From: Erpobdella octoculata
Taxonomy: Eukaryota > Annelida > Clitellata > Hirudinida > Erpobdellidae
Length of the DNA: 64,000 nt
Reading direction: 5' to 3'
NCBI GenBank assembly: GCA_963978895.1
Contig: OZ022242.1
Span: 20,545,629-20,609,628 of the forward strand
The notes under the pieces are model-generated. The model was not told where the DNA came from, made no database searches, and saw nothing but the letters and a program-made list of their open reading frames with translations. Below, one piece after another: positions 10,471 through 21,218 of this stretch (positions within the stretch are counted from its first letter, which is position 1; every line of letters starts with the position of its first letter). Position numbers and translations under genes: made by a program.

Positions 10471-12584
10471 TCAAAACTTCCTCCTGGTGATGTGATCAAA
10501 TACGACAACCTGCATATAATTCGGATCCTTCACGTCCTTCCTCACAGAGTTCTCACCCGGTGATGCAGCCTGTCAAATACGAATTAACGAATTACACATT
10601 TACAATACAATTTCAAAATTAACCATTTTAAATAATTTCTTGGGTTTTCTTGTCTTTGCTCCCTGTCAAGCGTTTACTTACCCTAGGATCAACATTGAGA
10701 ATCTTTCTATCTCTCCTGTTCTTAAAAAGGAGTCCTGTTGGGTTGTCTGTGATAACTTGGTAGTTTGGTGTCGAGTTTGATGTTGACATTTGAGTTTCCC
10801 AATTGAAAAAACTGCATAATAAATAGAATTTCAACTGAATTAACATATAAAACTAATTAAGTGTGATAAAATTTTGAGTTCAAATATTGAAGACCTGAGA
10901 TCAGAAGGCCTTGGCATAAGTTTTTTTCTTCCTGCAAAATAAGAGTCAAAGTTTTCAACTTTTAGTCTGTGCGCATAATCGATGTAGCCAGAGACCTCTT
11001 GGTTGCGGCTGTTGTAGTCCCGTATGAATATTATAGTCTGGGAAATGGTAAAATTGCTGAATTGTAATATAGGTAGACTAAAAATATCTCATTCTTGTTA
11101 AATAATACTGATCTGGTGATGAGGTTTCAAGAAATGATGTCTTTCGCTATGTTTGTATAATAATGAGATACAGAAGTAAACAAAAAACCATATCAGTTGC
11201 ATTAATAATGAATAATACCACCTGCTATATTAAATGAACTTAAGTGACAAAAAGTTTTTAATAAACCAGTTTTCATGACTCACAGACATGATTCCATTTC
11301 GATTACCATCTTCTCTGGAAGCCAACTCACTCAAAAGTGTATTGCCTTCATAAGATCTTTTGAAATTGGATAGAGCCACATTTCTAAAAAAAATAGATAA
11401 TGTTAAAATAATATAAAATTATTCTGTGTAAAAATAAATAGTGATTTCCAGTAAAAAGAAAAAACAGAATTCATCAAATAACTGGTTTTTCTTTGCTTGT
11501 TTGTTAGCTTCAAAAGCCTGCTTCCTTGCAAGAAACTCTTCCAATTTTAAAACCTCTCCATTGCCACGGTAACCGAGTTCAACCAACTCTCTTGCTAGCT
11601 CTTCATCCTAAAAAAACAAAACTTTTAAATCGAAAAAAAAAAACAAAAAATCTTCAATTTCAAGCTTGTATCGCCAAAATTTGCAAATTAAAAATCTGCA
11701 CAAATAGGAAACTGTTGGTGAAAAGATCTTAGACTTTGAGGCCAGAGGGGAGCGGCACAAGAAATTGTGGTAGTTCGGGGTGGCATATTTTGAGAAAAAA
11801 ATAAAAGTTAAACAAATTTACCCATCCCCGCATTTTTTTTTTTAAATTTCTATCTTACTATTCCCCAGTCATAAACTTTTCTAGAGGAAAAATTTATCTC
11901 CCTGGTCAATTTTCAGTGGCGTAACGAGGGTATCTGGCACCCTGGGGCAAGATATAAAAATTCGCCCCTACCTTCCACGGTCCTCCCAATTGGACGACCA
12001 AAACCGAGACAACCGATAGCGTCAGAGCGATATCCGGAGCTTGGTGAGTCCCCTCCCCAAAAAAATTTTAGATATCACTTGTGTGAAATACCTATTGAAC
12101 AAATACAATCTGTTAATTTTACATGTTTTACAGGTTCAAAATGACTACAATTTTGTAAAATTGTTGTCTTTCTTTTTTTTTTTGCGCCCCCAGAGCCTGA
12201 CGCCCGGGGGCAGATGCCCTTCCCTGCCCCCTTCGCTACGCTACAGTCAACTTTTGAGGAGGTACCCACACCGCCGGGGTGAATAAACCCACGCTTAGCC
12301 ACTGCATACATTTTTTCTAAACAAAAATAAATTATTTTTTAAATATCTTCAATGGAAATACTGAACTATTGATGTTTTAACATTATTTTTATGGCTATGA
12401 CTGTGCTAAGCTGCAACAAAAACATATCGCAAAAGAACAGAAATATATAAGTAGTAAACTCTCAGTTAACATAAAAACTTACCTCTAAATAATATAAATC
12501 TAGAGAAGTTATTTGGGAATCTAAAAATTCATCGTAGGTGTTGAACTCAGTAACAAAATCAACTCCACGAACGTCGTCTCCCAT
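10471..12584 (-). CDS. CFAP299: Cilia- and flagella-associated protein 299
   Basis: Orthologue of human C4orf22/CFAP299, a small protein linked to motile cilia and sperm flagella. Exons in gene order: 12584-12483, 11607-11483, 11383-11284, 11037-10895, 10811-10682, 10569-10471. All are GT-AG with matching phases, giving 232 aa against about 233 in human. Landmarks: [18 protein letters not shown] at the N-terminus, [15 protein letters not shown] in exon 2, [20 protein letters not shown] in exon 4, [17 protein letters not shown] and DRKILNVDP in exon 5, and [12 protein letters not shown] at the C-terminus. The start is the first ATG of exon 1 and gives the expected length. Its presence implies the organism makes motile cilia or flagellated sperm. 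Intron 1 holds a small transposon-like insert. Confidence 0.95.
11914..12304. mobile_element. Probable small hAT-like element in CFAP299 intron 1
   Basis: The insert begins CAGTGGCGTAACG and ends GCTTAGCCACTG, so both ends read CAGTGGC inward, a common terminus of hAT-type elements. The interior is GC-rich compared with its flanks (GCCCGGGGGCAGATGCCC near 12203), unlike the intron. I could not see a clean 8-bp target duplication, so the exact ends are uncertain. Confidence 0.45.
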
Positions 12585-12823
12585 GTCGCTTTGGTAACGT
12601 AAGCAAAGAAACTAAAACAGAGAATGGTGTAATTTGTTTGTAATCAGTGTGGTTTGATGGCGATGAACAGGTTGTTTCACCGGAAAATATTGCGAAATGT
12701 GGAGTTACTTATCAAAACCAGTAGGTAAGTGTTCAATTTTTTTTATAGTTGTATTGCCATAGCGAAATTTTTAAAAACTTCAAGCTCCGAGCAATTTTAA
12801 CTACCTTCCCTGGCTATTATTAC

Positions 12824-13686
12824 ACTGGAGTGAAGCTAGCAGATGCTCGTTGTATGGCGATAGATGTATCTTAATGTATGGGTGAAGCTAGCAGATGCTC
12901 AAATAAATTTATTATTTAAAAAAAAAAAAGTATCGGTAATAGAAGAAATATACTTTATATAATCAAATATGTAAACAGATTTGTGACACAAGTGTTATTT
13001 ACCGAAAAAATTGACTTTGATGAAATGTAAACAAATAATGGAAGCGCTTCTGTTCCATAGTGAAACACCGCTTAACTTTGACCGACGATATCTCGGTAAC
13101 TAACATTTACAGAAATTTTTTATTTAGCTTTTTATATTTATCTATAGTGATATTATACTTGTGCAAAGTTTCGTTTTGACACAAGTTGTTTTAATATCTG
13201 GCCGACTCAGGAGAAAATGTACGAGTTTGGTTGTTTCCATAGTGAAACACCGCTGAACTTTGACCGACGATATCTCGGTAACTAGCATTTACAGAAATTT
13301 TTTATTTAGCTTTTTATATTTATCTATAGTGATATTATACTTGTGCAAAGTTTCGTTTTGACACAAGTTGTTTTAATATCTGGCCGACTCAGGAGAAAAT
13401 GTACGAGTTTGGTTGTTTCCATAGTGAAACACCACTGAACTTTGACCGACGATATCTCGGTAACTAGCATTTACAGAAATTTTTTATTTAGCTTTTTATA
13501 TTTATCTATAGTGATATTATACTTGTGCAAAGTTTCGTTTTGACACAAGTTGTTTTAATATCTGGCCGACTCAGGAGAAAATGTACGAGTTTGGTCGTCT
13601 CCACACTGAAACACCACTGAACTTTGGCAGACGATATCTCGGTAACTAACAGTTACGTGTGTGTATGTGTGTTTATGTATATATAA

Positions 13687-13750
<64 letters not shown>

Positions 13751-14751
13751 CCGAGATATCGTCGGTCAAAGTTCAGCGGTGTTTCACTATGGAAACGACC
13801 AAACTCGTACATTTTCTCCTGAGTCGGCCAGATATTAAAACAACTTGTGTCAAAACGAAACTTTGCACAAGTATAATATCACTATAGATAAATATAAAAA
13901 GCTAAATAAAAAATTTCTGTAAATGCTAGTTACCGAGATATCGTCGGTCAAAGTTCAGCGGTGTTTCACTATGGAAACAACCAAACTCGTACATTTTCTC
14001 CTGAGTCGGCCAGATATTAAAACAACTTGTGTCAAAACGAAACTTTGCACAAGTATAATATCACTATAGATAAATATAAAAAGCTAAATAAAAAATTTCT
14101 GTAAATGCTAGTTACCGAGATATCGTCGGTCAAAGTTCAGCGGTGTTTCACTATGGAAACAACCAAACTCGTACATTTTCTCCTGAGTCGGCCAGATATT
14201 AAAACAACTTGTGTCAAAACGAAACTTTGCACAAGTATAATATCACTATAGATAAATATAAAAAGCTAAATAAAAAATTTCTGTAAATGCTAGTTACCGA
14301 GATATCGTCGGTCAAAGTTCAGCGGTGTTTCACTATGGAAACAACCAAACTCGTACATTTTCTCCTGAGTCGGCCAGATATTAAAACAACTTGTGTCAAA
14401 ACGAAACTTTGCACAAGTATAATATCACTATAGATAAATATAAAAAGCTAAATAAAAAATTTCTGTAAATGCTAGTTACTGAGATATCGTCGGTCAAAGT
14501 TCAGCGGTGTTTCACTATGGAACAGAAGCGCTTCCATTATTTGTTTACATTTCATCAAAGTCAATTTTTTCGGTAAATAACACTTGTGTCACAAATCTGT
14601 TTACATATTTGATTATATAAAGTATATTTCTTCTATTACCGATACTTTTTTTTTTTTAAAAAATAAATTTATTTGAGCATCTGCTAGCTTCACCCATACA
14701 TTAAGATACATCTATCGCCATACAACGAGCATCTGCTAGCTTCACTCCAGT
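12824..14751. mobile_element. Foldback transposon with tandem-repeat arms
   Basis: A 1,928-bp palindrome begins ACTGGAGTGAAGCTAGCAG and ends with the reverse complement CTGCTAGCTTCACTCCAGT. It is flanked by an exact 8-bp direct repeat, ATTATTAC, at 12816-12823 and 14752-14759. Each arm has a unique outer part of about 230 bp, then 182-bp tandem units: about three full units on the left (13055, 13237, 13419) and about four in inverse orientation on the right. The centre is a (TA)n tract (about 13686-13749). Long terminal inverted repeats made of tandem units are the hallmark of Foldback-type elements. The 8-bp target duplication fits the hAT/P range. No protein is encoded. Confidence 0.88.
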
Positions 14752-14757
14752 ATTATT

Positions 14758-15384
14758 ACGTTATAACTATAACTAATACCAAGGCAGTAGGCACCGTTTG
14801 CCGGGTCACTAATCGGTAAAATTGCTACTGAGCCGGCTGTTTTGCCAAAACAATTGATTCTTCGATCGATTGATAAAGATGTACATATTTTCTAAAGGGG
14901 TAGGGTTATGGTTTAGTTTTAGGTAGACTTACGGCGCGACTGCCGGTTCAGTAGCAATTTTACCGATTATTTCCACGGCTAACGGTTAGCCGCTAACCGC
15001 CGGGGCAATAGCAGCGATCTATTATTATTATATTATTATTCTTCGCTGCTATTGCCCCGGCGGTTTGTCGTGGTTGCAATAGGTACAATTGCTACTGTAC
15101 CGGCAGTCCTGCCGTATGTCTACCCAGAATTAAACCCCAACCATAGCCCTACTAACCCTATGCCCTTTAAAAATATGTACATTTTTATTAATTAATCGGG
15201 TAAACATGGAGAATAGCGACAGAAATTATTTTCGGTGTTTTTAATTATTTTTCTATTATAAAATTATTATAATTAGAAAGAAAAATAAATTACTAAGGTC
15301 AGTTGTTTTGGCAAAACTACCGGTACAGTAGCACTTTACCGCTTATTGCCCCGGCGCCTACTGCCTGGGTAATAGTTATAACGC
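14758..15384. mobile_element. Second palindromic element with GGCAGTAGGC ends
   Basis: Inverted arms start GGCAGTAGGCACCG (14781) and finish CGGCGCCTACTGCC (about 15352-15366). Related inner blocks follow, such as ATTGCTACTGAGCCGG and TACCGGTACAGTAGC. At the centre (near 15000-15060) a CCGCCGGGGCAATAGCAGCG block pairs with its reverse complement across an ATTATT-rich spacer. Arms are diverged, so the insertion is older than its neighbour. The outer GTTATAAC words also pair, so the true termini are uncertain. It lies beside the target duplication of the foldback element. Confidence 0.6.
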
Positions 15385-15553
15385 TATTATCACTATTGAA
15401 CTGAAGATTGATGATGACTTAACTGTAAACTGGAACTCAATCACACATGCTAGACTTAGTTCTAATCTGCTTTAATATTTGGTGTTATATTTTGTTTATA
15501 GAACGATTTCAACAAAATGTGAAGAAAACACGTACTCTCAATTTTATCAGAAA

Positions 15554-18503
15554 ATGCTTTCAAAAACAAAAATATTATTTGGCTTATTGTCCCAAGAAAA
15601 CGACGATGACTGTTCATCAATACCCCAGTCTCAGTCTTCTGATGATCCGGCTTCATCTTTTGACTGGATAAAGAAGCACGCCCCTGTCTTCAAGCTGGAT
15701 GGAGGCCAGATTGAAGTCATCCAACAGCCTGCTGATTTTTACAAAAAATTAAAGGTTGGGCTTCACCAGAACAGTATTTGAATTTTTAAATCAAATAAAT
15801 TTTATTAATTTTTTTATATGTAAGCTGTTTTTTGATTCACACATTAAATTTAAAATTAAAATCAATTTTTTTCAGTCTCTATCAAAACATTCAAAAAAAA
15901 GAATTTTATTGGCTTCTTTGTACCTAGGGACAGGGCCTCTAGAACAGGAGCTGGTGTGTTATTTCTTTGAATCTAAAAAATTTAATAGTTCAACAAATTT
16001 TTAAATATTTGCACGTAATGTTCAGGTATACGTGATTTTTTCAGGCTTGCGGAGCCGAGCCCGAGCCGCTAATTTTTGTGGGAGCCTGACCCAGAGCCGA
16101 AAATATCTGGCGGCTCCGGCTCTCAAAATTTTTTTATATGAGCAGAATTTTTTTCAAGATGAAAAGCTTTGAAATTCTAAAATTATTTGATTGTGTATCT
16201 CCCTCAAATTTGAAATGTTTTAATATTTTACAAACGTCACAACAGCAACAGCCTTCAATCAAATGATAGCGCGCGCGCACATCGCCACAAGAAATCTTTA
16301 ATGAATTGTTTTCGTTTCGTTTTAGTTTGTTTACCTGCCAAACTCTGTTTTGGTTTACATTGTTATTTTTGGACTTTTTTTTATATTTTATTCAAAATTT
16401 TTTAAACTGCATTAAAAATTAATACAATTATGTTCCAGATACACACTCGAGATGCGCTTCAAGATTTGCTTTCGTTTGATGAGTGTTTATATTCTTATAA
16501 AATAATTAAAATTTTTTAAATTGCATATTTTGTTAACTTTATAGTAAAAATATTTTAACTCCGTGAAATAATTTTATCAAGCATTTAAAATTAAATTTTT
16601 GCTGCGCCAAAAAACAAAACGTACCCTTTCGTATACATTTAAAATCGACTAAAAACAAAATGGTCGGTTTTAATATTTAACAATTGTCATATAAGTAGAG
16701 TAGATAAACTAATAAAGTTAACAGTTAAAAATGTTTCAGTGAAAAGTTCACGCAAGTTTGTCTCGTGTAAGACCCCCTTTATAGAGAACTGGAGCCGTCA
16801 AATTTTCGGGAGCCGGAGCCGAGCCGCGGAAAAAAATGGCTGCTCCGCAAGCCTGATTTTTTTATAACTGTTTTTGTTCAGTTTTTTGCAAATATTTGCA
16901 CAAGCACTTGTTTAGCTTTATAGTTAATTTATTGTTTTTATTATTAACCTTCCAAGAACTGCCACATAATTTAAAAAAAAATTTTAATGTAGGTATCTTG
17001 TCTAGACGAGGCACTCACAACTTCAAACAATGAAAACAAAGATCTCAGAGTGGTTGTCTTATTGGATCACATGCGAGCCTCAAGGGGCTTAGAAAATTCT
17101 CGGACTGTATTGCTTCCTCTCATCAAAAAATTTTTCAAATCTCCATCTCTTTCATCTTTATCAACACATCCATCCAAAACAACAATGCAATTGTTTCTCT
17201 ATCATACTCCAGATTTAAGGGGGTGGTTGAAACAAGCTCTTCCAGAAAGGTTTGATGAGGTTGTGGGGTTGCAGCACATCAAAGTTTACATTTTTGATGA
17301 TACTGTCATCATTAGTGGGTAAGAGCTAGAGATTATATGACTATCATTTTTTTAAAATCATGTTACTCACATTTTAGATTATTCAATTACAGAGCCAACT
17401 TGAATGAGACTTATTTCGTTGACCGGCAAGATCGATATTTGATGGTCAGGGATTGCAAACCTCTGGCTGATTTTTATGATCGATTCCTGACTGTCGTTTC
17501 CAAATTTTCTTTTCTTGTCCAGCCAGATAATGTGCTCCATTATGAAGACCACAGTCACCATCCATATCAAGGTTTACTTGATAAATAAAATAATTGACCG
17601 ATTCATTTCAGCTATCCATGCTCTTGCTGAATGTTTGTTTTCTTGTGTTTGTTCGTAAATTATGCTGGTAGTCTTCGGGCTTCTAATTAGGTACGCATGT
17701 TGTAATTTTTTGTTGTTTTTCATGGTTTATTAGAGCATTTTTATTTAGCGAATATATTAGAGAACGAGCGCCTTTGAATTTAAGAAAAAATCTGTCATGG
17801 TAGGCTGAAAACAAACTTTTTCAATTGCTATTGGTCTATTGTTTTTCAGTGTTCAAGCAATATGATGTAGTAATATTTCAGTGTAAATAATATGATGTAA
17901 TAATGTTCTAGTGTAAATTATATTGTTCTTGTGCAGTATTAAAGCTGTTGGACTATTAAAAAAAGCTAGACAAAAAAAACATTTTTACAATATCATTATT
18001 GTTTGACAGGCAAAAAGTTGCATTGGGAACAACATAGTTGTTGGGTTCTTATTTTTAGATGTCTTCTGAATATTTTATTAATAAAATATATAAATTTATT
18101 TTCATGTGTTATTAATATTATTTGCTAAGCTTTTTGGTGGAATAAATGTTTTATAAAACTTTTTATTCAGACAACATGAGCAACATTGAATTTAGAAAGA
18201 GATTGAAGGCAGAAGTTGAAATGATCATAAAAGCTCCAATCACACCAGAGAATCAAGAAATTTCAAATAATCACCATGAACCTGATACCGCTATCTACCC
18301 TCTGGTGCAGATGGGACCGGTAGCAGTTGATCAAGATCGTATGGTGACTGAGAAAATTCTGCTAAATCCCCAAAAAGATTGGCGAATTTTCTTAGCCTCG
18401 GGCTACCTTAACTTGACTGATGAATACATTGATATCCTGCTCAACAAGTCAAAAGCTCAATTTGATATCCTGACTGCTGCACCACAGGTCCACACACACA
18501 CAT

Positions 18504-18591
<88 letters not shown>

Positions 18592-20393
18592 GAATGTTTG
18601 TATATATGTATGTATGTGTGTGTATATGTATGTTATATGTATGTATATGCATTGCTACACCATTCATCCGATCGTAATGAAATTTTCACACAACCTTGAG
18701 AGTCAAGGGGAATCAAATATAGAGAAAAAATTTTTGAAATCCGTGAGCGAGCGGGAACTATATATATATATATATATATATATAAATTAGAATATGTATG
18801 TAAGTATAGATGTCCTTTATGCATTGCTACACCATTCATTCAATTGTAGTGCAATTTTTAAACAAGCTTGAGAGGCAATGGTAGAAGGTTTTTGTGGAAA
18901 AAAAATTAAAATCGGTCACAAAATGAGCAGAGCGGGAAAGCGATCTTGATGAAATTTGGCAAGGAGGTAGTTTTCATACAGGGGATGAATGTTAAGAATG
19001 TTTGGACTCCGATCTCCCGGCTCAGGTAGGCTAAAAAACTTTCCAGACCGAAAGTGCCTATGTACGACCATCAAAGATAATTTGTGTAATAAAATTCAAA
19101 TTTAGTTTACGTAACAACGTTTGAAGGCTTCAAATAACTTTTAGCAAATCTATTTTACGTTTTATGGGCTAAAAGAAGTTAGGAAAGAGTGGAAAAGAGA
19201 AAATGAGCGGGAGCGGAAACGGGATTATGTATGTATGTATGTATGCATGCATGTATGTGCGTGTGTATGTATGTATGTGTATGTGTGTGTGTTTATGTAT
19301 GTATGTATGTATGTGTTTTTTACAATATTTCGGCACTAAATGCTCATTCAAAGTATGTGTGTGTATGTATCTATGTATGTATGTATGTATGTGTGTATGT
19401 ATGTATCTATGTATGTATGTATGTGTGTATGTATGTATGTATGTATGTATGTATGTATGTATGTATGTATGTAGAATCAGATCTAGGGGGGGAACTGAGA
19501 GGGAAAAAATGAGCGGGAAAGCGAACGGATAACGACCGGGAGTGGGAGCGCAAGCGGGAAGGAAACGGGAGCGAAAAAGAAACGCATTAGGTAAACCTCC
19601 AAAAACCCCGGGTGCCTCCGCTAGTATATATATATATATTAAATTTTACATTGCTTTTTTTATAGTTTGCCGTGAAATTTAAGTTTTTAAACTTTCTATG
19701 AATTTTTCATATCTTTAATTGCCTTGTTTTAATCAACAGGCTAACAGTTTTCATAATTCACCTGGAATTTCCAAATACATCCCCGTTGCGTACACTCATA
19801 TCGCTCGTCATTTTCTCAGTGATGTAGAAAAGGCAGGACAGAAAGCGAGGATCAAACTGTACGAATACATCCGACCAGGATGGACGGTCCATACAAAAGG
19901 GATGTGGCTTTATCCTCCTCAAGGTAAGAATATACCCGATCTGCCAGTTGCTACATTGGTGGGGTCGCCTAACTACGGTCAGTTCTGTTTCTTTTAAATG
20001 TTTTGATTTTTCAATTTGGTCAATAAGCAACTTTGCCTAGATACAGTGTGAATGCAGTTATACTTATATTTCTATAAAATATTGCCACCCATTTTGATAA
20101 TGGTGGTGACACATAATTATTATATAGGTTACAGATCTGTCAAACGCGACATTGAGTCGCAACTTCTCATAGTCACAAAGAACAAGTCGTTACGGCAACA
20201 ACTACATGAGGCAAGTGTAATCATTTTGTTTAAAAGAGGATGTGACATAATTTTTTATCACTTTTAATCACAGGAACAAAGGAACATATTCAAAGATTCA
20301 ACAGAGGTGACAGGGGAGATATTCAGTACACCTGAGAGAATGGTACCGTTCTGGGTGTCTCGAGTAACACCATACCTCAAGAACTTTTTCTGA
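15554..20393 (+). CDS. PGS1: CDP-diacylglycerol-glycerol-3-phosphate 3-phosphatidyltransferase
   Basis: Mitochondrial phosphatidylglycerophosphate synthase, the committed step to cardiolipin (phospholipase D superfamily). Exons: 15554-15754, 15876-15953, 16993-17318, 17393-17571, 18171-18487, 19740-19977, 20128-20210, 20274-20393. Phases agree, giving 513 aa against about 556 in human. Landmarks: [14 protein letters not shown] (exon 2), first HKD box HIKVYIFDD then [29 protein letters not shown], second box [27 protein letters not shown], and a VTPYLKNFF end. The second box lacks the Asp, as in the family. The start at 15554 is the first ATG in frame after an AG at 15500, and a [12 protein letters not shown] leader suits mitochondrial import. 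An upstream coding exon remains possible. Intron 7 uses a GC donor (GAG|GCAAGT). Introns 2 and 5 hold transposons. Confidence 0.95.
16042..16855. mobile_element. hAT-type MITE in PGS1 intron 2
   Basis: An 814-bp insert starts CAGGCTTGCGGAGC and ends with a near inverse, GCTCCGCAAGCCTG. The end regions are rich in GAGCCG words and the middle is AT-rich and non-coding. Flanks are T-runs (GATTTTTT on the left, ATTTTTTT on the right), so an 8-bp duplication is plausible but cannot be proved in such low-complexity DNA. Confidence 0.7.
18488..19739 (+). mobile_element. Helitron-like and microsatellite DNA filling PGS1 intron 5
   Basis: The intron starts with CA repeats that pass into (TA)n (18511-18587). 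Two related blocks with GCATTGCTACACCATTCAT follow (18649 and 18820), then a family-2 Helitron-like body. That body has GGGCTAAAAGAAGTTAGGAA near 19166, a large (ATGT)n tract (19226-19470) and purine-rich GAGCGGGA words. It ends CCTCCGCTAG at 19624, followed by T, as expected for a Helitron 3' terminus. The 5' end is blurred by microsatellites. Confidence 0.6.
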
Positions 20394-21218
20394 ATTATAT
20401 TTAATTTCCATTTTTTCGACAATCTCATAAAATTTAAATTAGGTAATCACTATTGTGTAAAAAATAAAAAGAATCTTTAATAAGAAGAAAATTAAATGTC
20501 TGATTGTTTAGGAGAAGAGATGAGATTTTTAGTTTTAAACATCAACAATGTTTACAACTAATTATTCAGATAGTCCTGTCTAAAGTGATCCACAAAAACA
20601 ACCAATTTAGTCAAGTGAAAAAAATTCTTTCAAACTTCATGGCACAATAAAAAAATCCACATATATAAAGAATAAATTATGTAACCGTAATCATCATAAC
20701 ATAACATGAATTTCATTTCATGTACTGATTGAATGGTTTCAGAAAATGTGAAGTAAAACGCAATTGAAATAACAATAATAATAATAATAATAATGGTTTT
20801 AATTATCAGTTGAAAATAATACATAACCTCACGATTGTTTTAAGGATGAGTTAAAAAAAATATGCAACAAAGTAGTGGTGATATTCCAAAATCAGTCAAA
20901 CAATAACAAAAAATCATAGTAATAATAAACATTCCACATGAACAATGGTCAAATTATTTTGTAGGCCACGATTATTCTATGAGGAGAGCAAGAACAAAAA
21001 CCTCTCCAGTAACACAATGTCACTATCGGTCCATACTGATCAACAAAATCCCAATGCCCAGCTCACATCACCATAACACATATAGACACACATATACATA
21101 AAGGTAAACATATATACACATGCAAAACCATCATCTGGGACTTCAGAGGATAACCCACTGTACCAAAATGTTTTTATATCATTTCAGTCATTGGCTGCAT
21201 CAAAGCTGGTGGGTGGAG
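20394..21218. other. Convergent 3' flanks of PGS1 and the 21219-25615 gene
   Basis: The two genes face each other across this 825-bp gap, which must hold both 3' UTRs. An AATAAA-like word occurs near 20462 on the plus strand. A short (AAT)n run lies at 20772-20794. No further gene is visible. Confidence 0.5.
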
